DNA of 64,000 nt from Desulfocurvibacter africanus subsp. africanus DSM 2603 (GTDB lineage: Bacteria; Desulfobacterota; Desulfovibrionia; Desulfovibrionales; Desulfovibrionaceae), in NCBI RefSeq assembly GCF_000422545.1, contig NZ_AULZ01000012.1:1-64000 (forward strand), read 5' to 3'. The notes beneath the pieces are model-generated. The model did no database searches, was not told the origin of the DNA, and saw only the letters and a program-made list of their open reading frames with translations. Position numbers and translations under genes: made by a program. Of the stretch, positions 44,180 to 51,166 are shown piece by piece. Within the stretch, counting starts at the first letter, position 1; each line of letters opens with the position of its first letter.

Positions 44180-46315
44180 ATGCTCAGAGATGGTTGGGTC
44201 CCCACGATGTGCTACCAGTGCAAGGCCGAATGCGCCATCCTGGCGCGGGTGGAGGATGGCGTCCTCAAGGAGGTTCGCGGCAATCCCCGGGGCCGGGGCA
44301 AGGCGTGCGTCAAGGGCATGGCCGGAGTCTCGCTGCAGTACAATGCCGATCGCCTGACGCAGCCCCTGCGCCGGGTGGGCAGGCGCGGGGAGGGCCGCTT
44401 CGAGCCGTGCGGCTGGGATGAGGCGCTGGACGCCATCGCCGGCAAGCTCCAGGAGCTGCGCGATCGCGGCGAGGCCCACAAGCTCACGGCGAGCTTCTTC
44501 CCCCACTCGATCACCGACCCCAAGTGGCGGTTCCTGAACGCGTACGGCGGGTTCATCAATACCGCCCTGCCGCACTGCGATTCGGCCAAGATCGTGGCCT
44601 TCATCAAGGCCATGGGCGGAGTGCCGAACCATCACATCCCACCGGCCTTCTTCACCGTGCCCAAGGGCGGGATCATGATCATGGCCGGCCGCCACGCCTT
44701 CGGCTGCCTCGACGACGCCTCCGTGCCCCGGGACATCCTCGAGGCCAAGGCGCGGGGCGCCATCCTCGTGGTGCTGGATCCCCTGTTCACCGCGGATGCC
44801 GCCAAGGCGGACTGGTGGATTCCCATCAGGCCCTCGGGGGACACGGCCCTGTTCACCGGCATGACCCACCACATCGTCATGAACGGCCTGCACAACAAGT
44901 CCTTCGTCGAGAACTGGGTGCGCGAGGGCGATTTCGAGCGGCTCAAGGACTACCTCGCCGACAAGACCCCCGAGGCCATGTCGCGCATTTGCGACGTGCC
45001 GGCCAAGGACATCATCAAGCTGGCCGAGATGTGCGCCGCGGCGCCTTCCGTGGGCGTGGACAGTTTCAAGGGCATCATGCTCGGCCAGGCCATGGATTTC
45101 GGCCATGCCTGGACCAACTTCCTGGCCGTGACCGGCAACATCGACAACCCCGGCGGCCAGCCCCTGCCCGACCTGACTCCGCTCGCGCCCGTGGAGCCGG
45201 TCCCTCCCGCCCCGAACCTGCATGAGCGCGGCTGGCACCGCACCGGACCGGACAAGGACAAGTTCGCCAAGTACTCGTTCATCATGGAGCCGACCTGGTA
45301 CCAGGCCCAGGCCATCAAGAACGGCGACCTGAAGGTGCTCGTCGTCGCGGAGTGCAATCCGGCCCTGACCGAGATGGGCCAGGAGGAATGGCGCAGCGCC
45401 GCGACCATGACCGACTCCAAGGGGAATTACCTCCTGGAGATGCTGGTCAGCTACGAGATCATGCTCTCTGAGACGTCCAGGTACGCGGACTATGTCCTCC
45501 CGGACAAGACCTACTTCGAGCGCTGGGAGCTCCTGTACATGCCCTGGTGGTACAACTTCGGCCAGGGCATCGGCCTGCGGCAGCCCGTGGTCGAGGCGCC
45601 CGAGGGTTGCCGCCACTCCAACGAGGTCTTCATCGAACTCGGCAAGCGGCTCTGCCCCGAGTACTTCGCCTTCAAGGACGACGTCGAGTTCTACGACAGG
45701 CAGCTGACGGGGCTCGGGCTTTCGGTCAAAAAGCTCCAGGACCTGGGCGGCTTGTGGTCTCCCGGCACCCTGGGCTTTCGCAAGTACGAGAAGGCGGGGG
45801 GATTCGGAACGCCCAGCGGGAAGGTGCACCTCTACTGGGAGGACCTGGAGGAGGTCGGCCAGGCCCTGCCACGGGTCGACCTGGCCCCCGAGTACAGGGT
45901 CGATGCCGAGCAGTACCCCTATGTCCTGCTCTCCTACCGGACCATATTCCATCAGGGCTCGGGACAGTGGACCCACAACAACCCGCAGCTGCGCGACCCT
46001 GTCGGCGGCTTCAGGGACAACCCGCTGCTCATCAACACCGCCACGGCCCGCAAGGAGGGCATCAAGGACGGCGACCTGGTCACCCTGCGCTCGCGTAGCG
46101 GGCAGGTCCGCGTGCGGGCCAAGTGCACCGAGCGCATCCGGCCGGACTGCCTGGGCCTGCACCACGGCTTCGGCTCCAGCATAGGCCGGGTGGCTGCCGG
46201 CGGCGGAGGCGTGAGCGACAATGCCCTTATCCCGGACTCCGGGACGACGCTGGATTGGCAAGACCTGGTCGGCGGCGAGTCGCATGTCTCGACCCGCGTA
46301 CGCCTGGAGCATTAG
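44180..46315 (+). CDS. Cytoplasmic molybdopterin oxidoreductase, catalytic subunit (DMSO reductase superfamily)
   Basis: 711 residues, ATG behind AGGAGG. Cys 11, 14, 18 and 43 (C-x2-C-x3-C-x24-C) bind a 4Fe-4S cluster. Cys 133 in ALPHCDSAKIV is at the position of the Mo ligand. The pterin-binding part (GVDSFKGIMLGQAMDFGHAW, SNEVFIELGKRLCPEYF) and the C-terminal beta-barrel (GIKDGDLVTLRSRSGQVRV) are complete. There is no twin-arginine signal, so it acts in the cytoplasm. The substrate cannot be told from sequence: neighbours allow a nitrate-reductase-like role, but many relatives act on thiosulfate, arsenate or organic substrates. Its TAG stop opens a MITE-like repeat that separates it from the Fe-S subunit. 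Confidence 0.88.
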   Translation: MLRDGWVPTMCYQCKAECAILARVEDGVLKEVRGNPRGRGKACVKGMAGVSLQYNADRLTQPLRRVGRRGEGRFEPCGWDEALDAIAGKLQELRDRGEAHKLTASFFPHSITDPKWRFLNAYGGFINTALPHCDSAKIVAFIKAMGGVPNHHIPPAFFTVPKGGIMIMAGRHAFGCLDDASVPRDILEAKARGAILVVLDPLFTADAAKADWWIPIRPSGDTALFTGMTHHIVMNGLHNKSFVENWVREGDFERLKDYLADKTPEAMSRICDVPAKDIIKLAEMCAAAPSVGVDSFKGIMLGQAMDFGHAWTNFLAVTGNIDNPGGQPLPDLTPLAPVEPVPPAPNLHERGWHRTGPDKDKFAKYSFIMEPTWYQAQAIKNGDLKVLVVAECNPALTEMGQEEWRSAATMTDSKGNYLLEMLVSYEIMLSETSRYADYVLPDKTYFERWELLYMPWWYNFGQGIGLRQPVVEAPEGCRHSNEVFIELGKRLCPEYFAFKDDVEFYDRQLTGLGLSVKKLQDLGGLWSPGTLGFRKYEKAGGFGTPSGKVHLYWEDLEEVGQALPRVDLAPEYRVDAEQYPYVLLSYRTIFHQGSGQWTHNNPQLRDPVGGFRDNPLLINTATARKEGIKDGDLVTLRSRSGQVRVRAKCTERIRPDCLGLHHGFGSSIGRVAAGGGGVSDNALIPDSGTTLDWQDLVGGESHVSTRVRLEH

Positions 46316-46441
46316 AGCATTTGCTTTTGAAAATGCTCTGCAAGCCATGCGTCGGCATGGCTTGCCGCCGCGCGTAGGCGCAGGCGCAATCCACTTGCGC
46401 CGCGAGCGCCGGAGCGTGCTTCTTAAAAGCAGTCTGCTTTA
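46313..46441 (+). repeat. MITE-like repeat, copy 5 (full length), between the two enzyme subunit genes
   Basis: TAGAGCATTTGCTTTTG at the left, AAAAGCAGTCTGCTTTA at the right, internal hairpin GCAAGCCATGC/GCATGGCTTGC perfect. The first triplet is the stop codon of the catalytic subunit; the ribosome site GAGGAGG of the Fe-S subunit begins at its right edge. Confidence 0.9.
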
Positions 46442-46454
46442 GAGGAGGATCGCC

Positions 46455-47012
46455 ATGAATCAGCTCAGCCTGGCCATAGACCTGTCACGGTGCATCGGCT
46501 GCAAGACGTGTGTGGCGGCTTGCCGCAATTACCACGGGCTCACGGACCACGCTTCGGACATGCCCGGGAAGATGCCGTACTACCTGCGTGTGGAGAGCAG
46601 GCGGGAGGGGAGCTTCCCCAACCTCAAACTGGAATCCTGGGTTGTGCCTTGCCAGCACTGCAACAACGCGCCCTGCGTCAAGGCCTGCAAGTCCGGCTCA
46701 ATCAGCAAGGACGAGCAGACCGGCATCGTGCGCATCGACCAGGGCAAGTGCCAGGGCTCGGGGGACTGCCTCAAGGCCTGCCCCTACGGGGTAATCCAGT
46801 TCGATGCGGCGCGCAACAAGGCCCACAAGTGCGATATGTGCTGGGATCTTGTGCATGGCGGGCAGAAGCCAGTCTGTGCCCAGGTCTGCCTCACCGATGC
46901 CATCCGCTTCGGCGAGAAGCAGCTCCTGCGCATGGAGTTGAAGGCCGAGGGCAAGGAAATCCTCAAGCGCATGAGCGCTCAGTCCGTGCTCTATTACCGC
47001 GATTCGGTGTAG
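46455..47012 (+). CDS. Four-cluster ferredoxin subunit of the molybdoenzyme (DmsB/NrfC-like)
   Basis: 185 residues, ATG behind GAGGAGG. Sixteen-Cys-type electron conduit: Cys 13/16/19/23, 66/69/74/78, 99/105/109, 126/129/141/145. In the third group the motif reads C-x2-S-x2-C-x3-C-P: the second Cys (position 102) is Ser, so that cluster should be 3Fe-4S or missing, as known for NarH-type subunits where one ligand is changed. There is no membrane anchor gene next to it, so electrons come from or go to a soluble partner. Confidence 0.9.
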   Translation: MNQLSLAIDLSRCIGCKTCVAACRNYHGLTDHASDMPGKMPYYLRVESRREGSFPNLKLESWVVPCQHCNNAPCVKACKSGSISKDEQTGIVRIDQGKCQGSGDCLKACPYGVIQFDAARNKAHKCDMCWDLVHGGQKPVCAQVCLTDAIRFGEKQLLRMELKAEGKEILKRMSAQSVLYYRDSV

Positions 47013-47061
47013 CAGTTGCTGTTGGAGGCGGCCCGCCTGGGCCGCCCTCGTCTGGTCCGAT

Positions 47062-47104
47062 GTAGGGGCGGTTTTGTAAGGGCGGGTTTCAAACCCGCCC
47101 CTAC
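47062..47104. repeat. REP-like palindrome with extended left arm
   Basis: GTAGGGGCGG, TTTTGTAA, then GGGCGGGTTTCAAACCCGCC and CCTAC. Same layout as the 41.6 kb copy. It follows the Fe-S subunit by 50 bp and may end that transcript together with the GGCGGCCC/GGGCCGCC hairpin just before it. Confidence 0.78.
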
Positions 47105-47144
47105 GCGTGGTCGCCTCGTCATTTCCGGCTTCGAAAGATTCGGG

Positions 47145-47256
47145 CCGCGCTTACGCCGGCTCACCCGGCCCCTGCGGGCCGCATCACTCGGCCCGGCCCA
47201 GGGAAACCCAGCCTGCTGCGGCAGGTCGCGCAGGGCCTGGCGATAGGCTGCACCCT
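47145..47256 (-). pseudogene. Remnant of a tail fibre chaperone (APC) gene
   Basis: About 37 codons reading EGAAYRQALRDLPQQAGFPW then AGPSDAARRGR, which is the APC hallmark, followed by a frame that no longer ends properly and preceded by unrelated sequence. A former fibre cassette must have stood here; the TA pair begins where it breaks off. Confidence 0.8.
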
Positions 47257-47276
47257 CCTTGACTGAGGCCTGTCTT

Positions 47277-47303
47277 CTTATTAAGGTTAATAAGCTTAAT
47301 AAG
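47277..47303. promoter_or_regulatory. Operator of the RelBE-type pair
   Basis: CTTATTAA-GG-TTAATAAG is an inverted repeat, followed directly by a third half site (C-TTAATAAG). It ends one base before the AGGAGG ribosome site of the antitoxin. Ribbon-helix-helix antitoxins repress their own promoter through such spaced half sites. Confidence 0.65.
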
Positions 47304-47317
47304 CAGGAGGAAGGACT

Positions 47318-47551
47318 GTGCCGCAAATGCATTCCGTCCAGTTGCCAGACGATCTATCCAAGCGTCTGGCCGCCCTGGCCCAGGCCACCAAGAGGCCCAA
47401 GAGCTATTTCATGCGCGAGGCCCTGGAGCGCGCGCTCGGGGACCTGGAAGACGCCTACCTGGCCGAGACCGCCTACGAGAACTTCGTGAAGAGCGGCGAG
47501 AAGCCCATCCCGCTGGAGGTAGTGGAGCAAGACCTTGGCCTGGCGGATTAG
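47318..47551 (+). CDS. Ribbon-helix-helix antitoxin (RelB/CopG-type)
   Basis: 77 residues from GTG, chosen because AGGAGG lies seven bases upstream. HSVQLPDDLSKRLAALA (strand and first helix) and RPKSYFMREALERAL (second helix) form the ribbon-helix-helix; the acidic tail (EKPIPLEVVEQDLGL) is the toxin-wrapping part. It overlaps the toxin gene by 17 bp. Predicted to neutralise the toxin and repress the pair. Confidence 0.9.
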   Translation: MPQMHSVQLPDDLSKRLAALAQATKRPKSYFMREALERALGDLEDAYLAETAYENFVKSGEKPIPLEVVEQDLGLAD

Positions 47552-47801
47552 CTTCACGCCGCAGGCGCACAAGGAGCTGAACAAACTGGGCGCACGGGAG
47601 GCCGGGCGCATCACGGAGTTTTTGCGCGAGCGGGTCGCGCCGAGCCCGCGAGCCCTGGGCGGTCCACTCAAAGGCCATTTGCGGGAATTCTGGAGATGGC
47701 GGCTGGGGGATTACCGCATCCTGGCCAGGCTCGAAGATGACGAGCTGCTCGTCCTGGTGGTGCGGGTAGGCAATCGCAACAAGATCTACGACAAGCCCTA
47801 A
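47535..47801 (+). CDS. RelE-family toxin
   Basis: 88 residues from TTG, inside the end of the antitoxin gene. ISFTPQAHKELNKLG, LREFWRWRLGDYRILARLED and VLVVRVGNRNKIYDKP match RelE, an mRNA interferase acting in the ribosome A site; the basic and C-terminal R-x-G-N-R-x-x-I-Y residues are kept, so it should be active. Inserted next to a broken fibre-chaperone gene. Confidence 0.9.
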   Translation: MAWRISFTPQAHKELNKLGAREAGRITEFLRERVAPSPRALGGPLKGHLREFWRWRLGDYRILARLEDDELLVLVVRVGNRNKIYDKP

Positions 47802-47926
47802 TACTAACACCTGCGACAGCAGACTTTGCCTCCCGCTGAACCCCTTCAGCTCCGTAGACAGCCTACTTGACGGCCTTTTCAAACTCGGGGCATAGTCCGT
47901 TCTGTAGGTGTAGCGTGCCACGGTAA

Positions 47927-48184
47927 AACTACACGCGATCTCATGTTGGAGGTTGGTGTCCGCTTTCCGAAGACGACCCATGCCACAGACACCATGGCCA
48001 GCTCATATTCAGATGCCCAATCTGCGATGATGTTCATTATTATGGAGGCGGAGGTTCATTCCTTGTCGATGGGAATGGAAACAGATCTCCCCACTGCATA
48101 AAGAAAACTGACTACTCCTATTCATCTACGCTCCGCAAAGTTGATGATCCAGAACCCGCGGGAGGGTTCCCAAACAGCGCATGA
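47927..48184 (+). pseudogene. 5'-truncated gene for a zinc-binding phage-type protein
   Basis: 85 open codons with no start codon after an in-frame TAA. The product contains HGQLIFRCPICDDVHYYGGG and, later, GNRSPHCIKKTDYS, then DDPEPAGGFPNSA. C-x2-C-x3-H and the downstream H-C are the usual zinc ligands of small phage and plasmid proteins of the type CPxC-x-x-x-H-x-G--R--HC. Base composition is lower in GC than the neighbours. Likely the surviving end of an imported gene. The rest of 47802-48320 shows nothing else. Confidence 0.5.
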
Positions 48185-48320
48185 TGTCTGTCGCTTCAGG
48201 TAGTTTTACTACAAGATTTTTTTACGATCACGGCATCACACCAGGTCCTTGAATAAACTCGTTTTCTATCGCTGCCATAATACCAGCTGCAGACCCTAAA
48301 ACCTGAAAGGTATCTCCATT

Positions 48321-49154
48321 ATGATCCATGTCTCACTGACCTCGACATCCTTTCGGATGCCCATCGTCTACTACACGCTCATCTCCTTGCTGCGACAAAG
48401 GCAGGTTGAGTATCGGCTGTACCTATGGCTCTCGCGAGAGCCTTTTGCCTTGGACAAGGGGGTGGACGCGATACCGGATGAAATCGCGGAGCTTCAATCG
48501 GATATGTTCCACGTCGGGTTCGCACCAAACACCGGCTCCTACAGAAAGTTGCTCCCCCTTCTACAGATCGTCTCGGCCCCGGATGACTTGATCGTCATCG
48601 CTGACGACGATGTGATCTATAATCGGAATTGGCTGGACCGGCTGGGTAATGCCGCCGAGGCTCGTCCGCGCGACATTGTCTGTTGCCGCGCGCGGCAGCC
48701 CAGAAGGAACGCTCTGGGAGGGCTCCGGCCCTACAAGAAGTGGCCCTATGTAAACCGCGAACTTCGCGACAAGCGGCTCTTGCCCATAGGCGTGGGAGGT
48801 GTGGCCTACAGGCGCGGCTTCTTCCCAGACCTGTCCATATTTGATGGCTGCAACGAACTGGCCTTCTGCAAGGATGACCTTTTCCTCAAGTTCTGCACGC
48901 ATGCACATATTGAGTCTGTCACGCGTATCGCCAACGGCGAGAGCCTCTTCTCCATTATCGAGACTGGAGAAACCTTGTTCAGCCTGAACAAGCGGTCCTA
49001 CCCGCGCTTCGGCAAGTCGGACGGGCTGCTGGCAGGTCTGGTCCGCACGAAGCGCTCGGCCAGCGTACTGCGCTCCCTGGGATTGTTGACCACCGAGAAC
49101 GATAAGACCAACCAGGTGCTCGCAGATCATTTTGGATTCAATCCCTACCAGTGA
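48321..49154 (+). CDS. Glycosyltransferase (GT-A fold, DDD motif)
   Basis: 277 residues; weak ribosome site (AAAGGT). IVYYTLISLLRQRQVEYRLY is the first strand-helix unit and LIVIADDDVIYNRNWL carries the metal-binding D-D-D (95-97). GVGGVAYRRGFFPDL and FCKDDLFLKF complete a GT2-like acceptor region. It would transfer a nucleotide-sugar to a glycan or protein. It lies 12 bp from, and converges on, the fibre chaperone of the contractile tail. It may modify the producer's own surface polysaccharide (self-protection) or a fibre; both are inference. Confidence 0.72.
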   Translation: MIHVSLTSTSFRMPIVYYTLISLLRQRQVEYRLYLWLSREPFALDKGVDAIPDEIAELQSDMFHVGFAPNTGSYRKLLPLLQIVSAPDDLIVIADDDVIYNRNWLDRLGNAAEARPRDIVCCRARQPRRNALGGLRPYKKWPYVNRELRDKRLLPIGVGGVAYRRGFFPDLSIFDGCNELAFCKDDLFLKFCTHAHIESVTRIANGESLFSIIETGETLFSLNKRSYPRFGKSDGLLAGLVRTKRSASVLRSLGLLTTENDKTNQVLADHFGFNPYQ

Positions 49155-49166
49155 GCCCCGAAAATT

Positions 49167-49712
49167 CTATCCAAGGGCCTTAGGCTCGCCCGGCCACGGG
49201 CAAGCCGCATCGTCCGGCCCGGCCCACGGAAATCCCGCCTGCGCGGGCAGGTCGCGCAGGGCCTGGCGATAAGCTGCCCATGCGGCGCGCCCGGCCTCGG
49301 CAATAGTGTAGTCCGCCATCATGAGGTAGTCGCAGGCCGAGAGCCTGCGGTCGCGCTCGTCGCGCACGGCAACTGCCAGCCGCTCCAGGCGCATATCCTC
49401 GGGCATCTCGGGCCTGATCATCGTGGCACCCACGGGCAGCGCCCCCAGGTCCTCCATGCTGCGCCCCTCATGCTGCCAATCGTCCTCGGGCAGCCAGTAG
49501 CGCTCACCTCGATGGTCCTCGACAAGTTCCCAGCCCTGGCCTGTCCAGCAGGCCGCATGGCCGGCAGGAACCTCGGGCGGCGTCTGCTCCGTGGCCCGGG
49601 AGGGAATCAGGTAGCGCGGCTCGCCGGCTAGTTCGGTTTCCAGGGGGTCGAGGTCGGCTGGCGTGCTGCTCAGGTACTCATGCGTTTCTAAATGATAATG
49701 ATATATATGCAT
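49167..49712 (-). CDS. Tail fibre assembly chaperone (APC), contractile-tail operon
   Basis: 181 residues. N-terminal part IYHYHLETHEYLSSTPADLD and YLIPSRATEQTPPEVPAG is a fibre-tip-like opening; RYWLPEDDWQHEGRSMED and VRDERDRRLSACDYLMMADY, AYRQALRDLPAQAGFPWAGP form the shared chaperone end. Close relative of the 641-1174 chaperone of the flexible tail. Last gene of the operon, 9 bp after the fibre. Confidence 0.85.
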   Translation of the reverse strand: MHIYHYHLETHEYLSSTPADLDPLETELAGEPRYLIPSRATEQTPPEVPAGHAACWTGQGWELVEDHRGERYWLPEDDWQHEGRSMEDLGALPVGATMIRPEMPEDMRLERLAVAVRDERDRRLSACDYLMMADYTIAEAGRAAWAAYRQALRDLPAQAGFPWAGPDDAACPWPGEPKALG

Positions 49713-49721
49713 AACCGACTC

Positions 49722-51017
49722 CTAGTATTTTATGCAGGCCAGCAGGGCCATGTTGCGGGGGCGAGTCTCAACTCCACCTACAGTGCTTGACGAGATTCCC
49801 TGCCAATTCGAGCTTTGATTATCTCTGTCGAGTGACCAGCCTCCTGGTCCACCTTCCCAGTGCGCATAGATCTGCGGATTGTGGTTGTGTGCTCTGAACG
49901 CATCCGCCTGTGCACTGCCAAAGACTCGCCCGATATCGGCCCCCCGTCCGTCATCCCACCCCCTGACGAACTCTCCGCGCAGATCCGGCAGTTTGAATGT
50001 CGTGCTCCCGTCTCCAGCTCCAAAAGATGTGCCGATGGCCGCGAACAAGCCGGCATAGGTTGCGCGGCCCACAGCCGCGCCGTTGCACTTGAGCCAGCCC
50101 TCGGGCGAGCTGCTGCGCGCGAAGAAGGCCACGGTCCCGGCCGGCGTAGCGGCATTGATATCTGCCTTGCGGGCTATGTCGTCATCGGCAAGCGGCGCGG
50201 CGACTTTGGCCCGGCCCGCGCTGTCGCGCAGCATATAAGCGCCGGCAGTGGCCGCGCTCGTGGCTCCCAGCACTGCCAGGGCCGTCTCGGGCCGCGCGAG
50301 CACCCAGCGGCCGGGGTTTGCCTCGGCGCTGTCCGGCGTGATGACTTCGGGCACTGCCTCGTCAGCCAGGCTGTCCTTGTCGAAGCGGTAGAAGGTGAGC
50401 ACTCCGGGCGAAGTCTCCACCACGGCCAGCTCTTTGGCCTTGCACTCGCCCCAGGAGATGGCGTCCAAAGCCCCTGCCACGCCGCCGGTCAGGGCCGTGA
50501 GCCGAGCGAACCGGGCGTGGTTCTCCACGTCGCGCTTGGTGGCGATGACCAGCGTGTCTTCGAGCACAGCTCGAACCTGCACGCCGGCGGCCGAGCGCAT
50601 CAGGAAGGTGAAATCGAGCTCCACCAGGTTGTTGCCGCCCTGGGCCGGGATGTAGTCGGCCTGCGCCGGGTCCTCGACGTGCGTGACCATGTACAGGATC
50701 TCGTCCGAGCTCTGGGGCAGGTCCGGGTCCCGGGCGAACACGCCGCACTCCTGCCAGTCAAAGCCCGCGGCCAGTCCGATGTTGCTCAGGACTCCGTGGA
50801 CTTCGAACGAGCCGTCGCCGCGCGCCACGGGCTCGCCCACGGCCACGCGCGTCTGCTCGGCCAAAAGCGCCGTGAGCGTGGACGGGTCCGTGCCTTCGGG
50901 CCAGATCCCGGAGCCCGCGGCCAGGTTCGTGAGGTCGAGGACCGAGCCGGCGAAGGCCAGCTTGTTGTCCAGGGCCAGGCCCTGGAGGGTCTTGGTAAAT
51001 GTAGCGAAATTCGGCAT
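49722..51017 (-). CDS. Tail fibre with collar domain, contractile-tail operon
   Basis: 431 residues, ATG behind AAAGGAGC. DUF3751-like N-terminus (FATFTKTLQGLALDNKLAFAG, GFDWQECGVFARDPD). It lacks the knob-like repeat of the orphan-cassette fibres. Middle block LTALTGGVAGALDAISWG is the one found in the flexible-tail fibres. Collar domain GTVAFFARSSSPEGWLKCNG, TFKLPDLRGEFVRGWDDGRG, end VETRPRNMALLACIKY. So the resident fibre is a mosaic of contractile-type base and flexible-type tip, and shorter than the fibres of both orphan cassettes. Confidence 0.87.
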   Translation of the reverse strand: MPNFATFTKTLQGLALDNKLAFAGSVLDLTNLAAGSGIWPEGTDPSTLTALLAEQTRVAVGEPVARGDGSFEVHGVLSNIGLAAGFDWQECGVFARDPDLPQSSDEILYMVTHVEDPAQADYIPAQGGNNLVELDFTFLMRSAAGVQVRAVLEDTLVIATKRDVENHARFARLTALTGGVAGALDAISWGECKAKELAVVETSPGVLTFYRFDKDSLADEAVPEVITPDSAEANPGRWVLARPETALAVLGATSAATAGAYMLRDSAGRAKVAAPLADDDIARKADINAATPAGTVAFFARSSSPEGWLKCNGAAVGRATYAGLFAAIGTSFGAGDGSTTFKLPDLRGEFVRGWDDGRGADIGRVFGSAQADAFRAHNHNPQIYAHWEGGPGGWSLDRDNQSSNWQGISSSTVGGVETRPRNMALLACIKY

Positions 51018-51038
51018 TGCTCTGCTCCTTTAGCTGAC

Positions 51039-51166
51039 GTTGAACGAGTCCGTCCTGGACTCGTTCAACTCCGTAATGGTGTAGTAAAACTCCACCATTA
51101 CGGACGATTGCTTCGCACCCGGTGGGCCGTCCTGGCCCTGACAGCCCGTTTTCAACGGGCTGTCAG
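51039..51166 (-). promoter_or_regulatory. Three strong hairpins between protein I and the fibre gene
   Basis: H1 51039-51069: GTTGAACGAGTCC with its exact complement, loop of five. H2 51070-51104: TCCGTAATGGTG with its complement, abutting H1. H3 51138-51166: CTGACAGCCCGTT with its complement, loop of three, including the stop codon of protein I. All arms are perfect. No T-run follows, so they are more likely to slow or process the transcript, or to be recombination landmarks, than to end it. Confidence 0.8.

Noticed and set aside
44159-46348. 729-codon open frame on the minus strand
   Set aside because: Antisense to the molybdoenzyme subunit, whose motifs are unmistakable.
13432-46441. CRISPR array
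   Set aside because: The repeats are kilobases apart, 128 bp long and palindromic; there are no regular spacers or cas genes.
1-51017. Diversity-generating retroelement acting on the fibres
   Set aside because: No reverse transcriptase or template repeat is visible; variable segments differ by blocks, not by adenine-specific changes.
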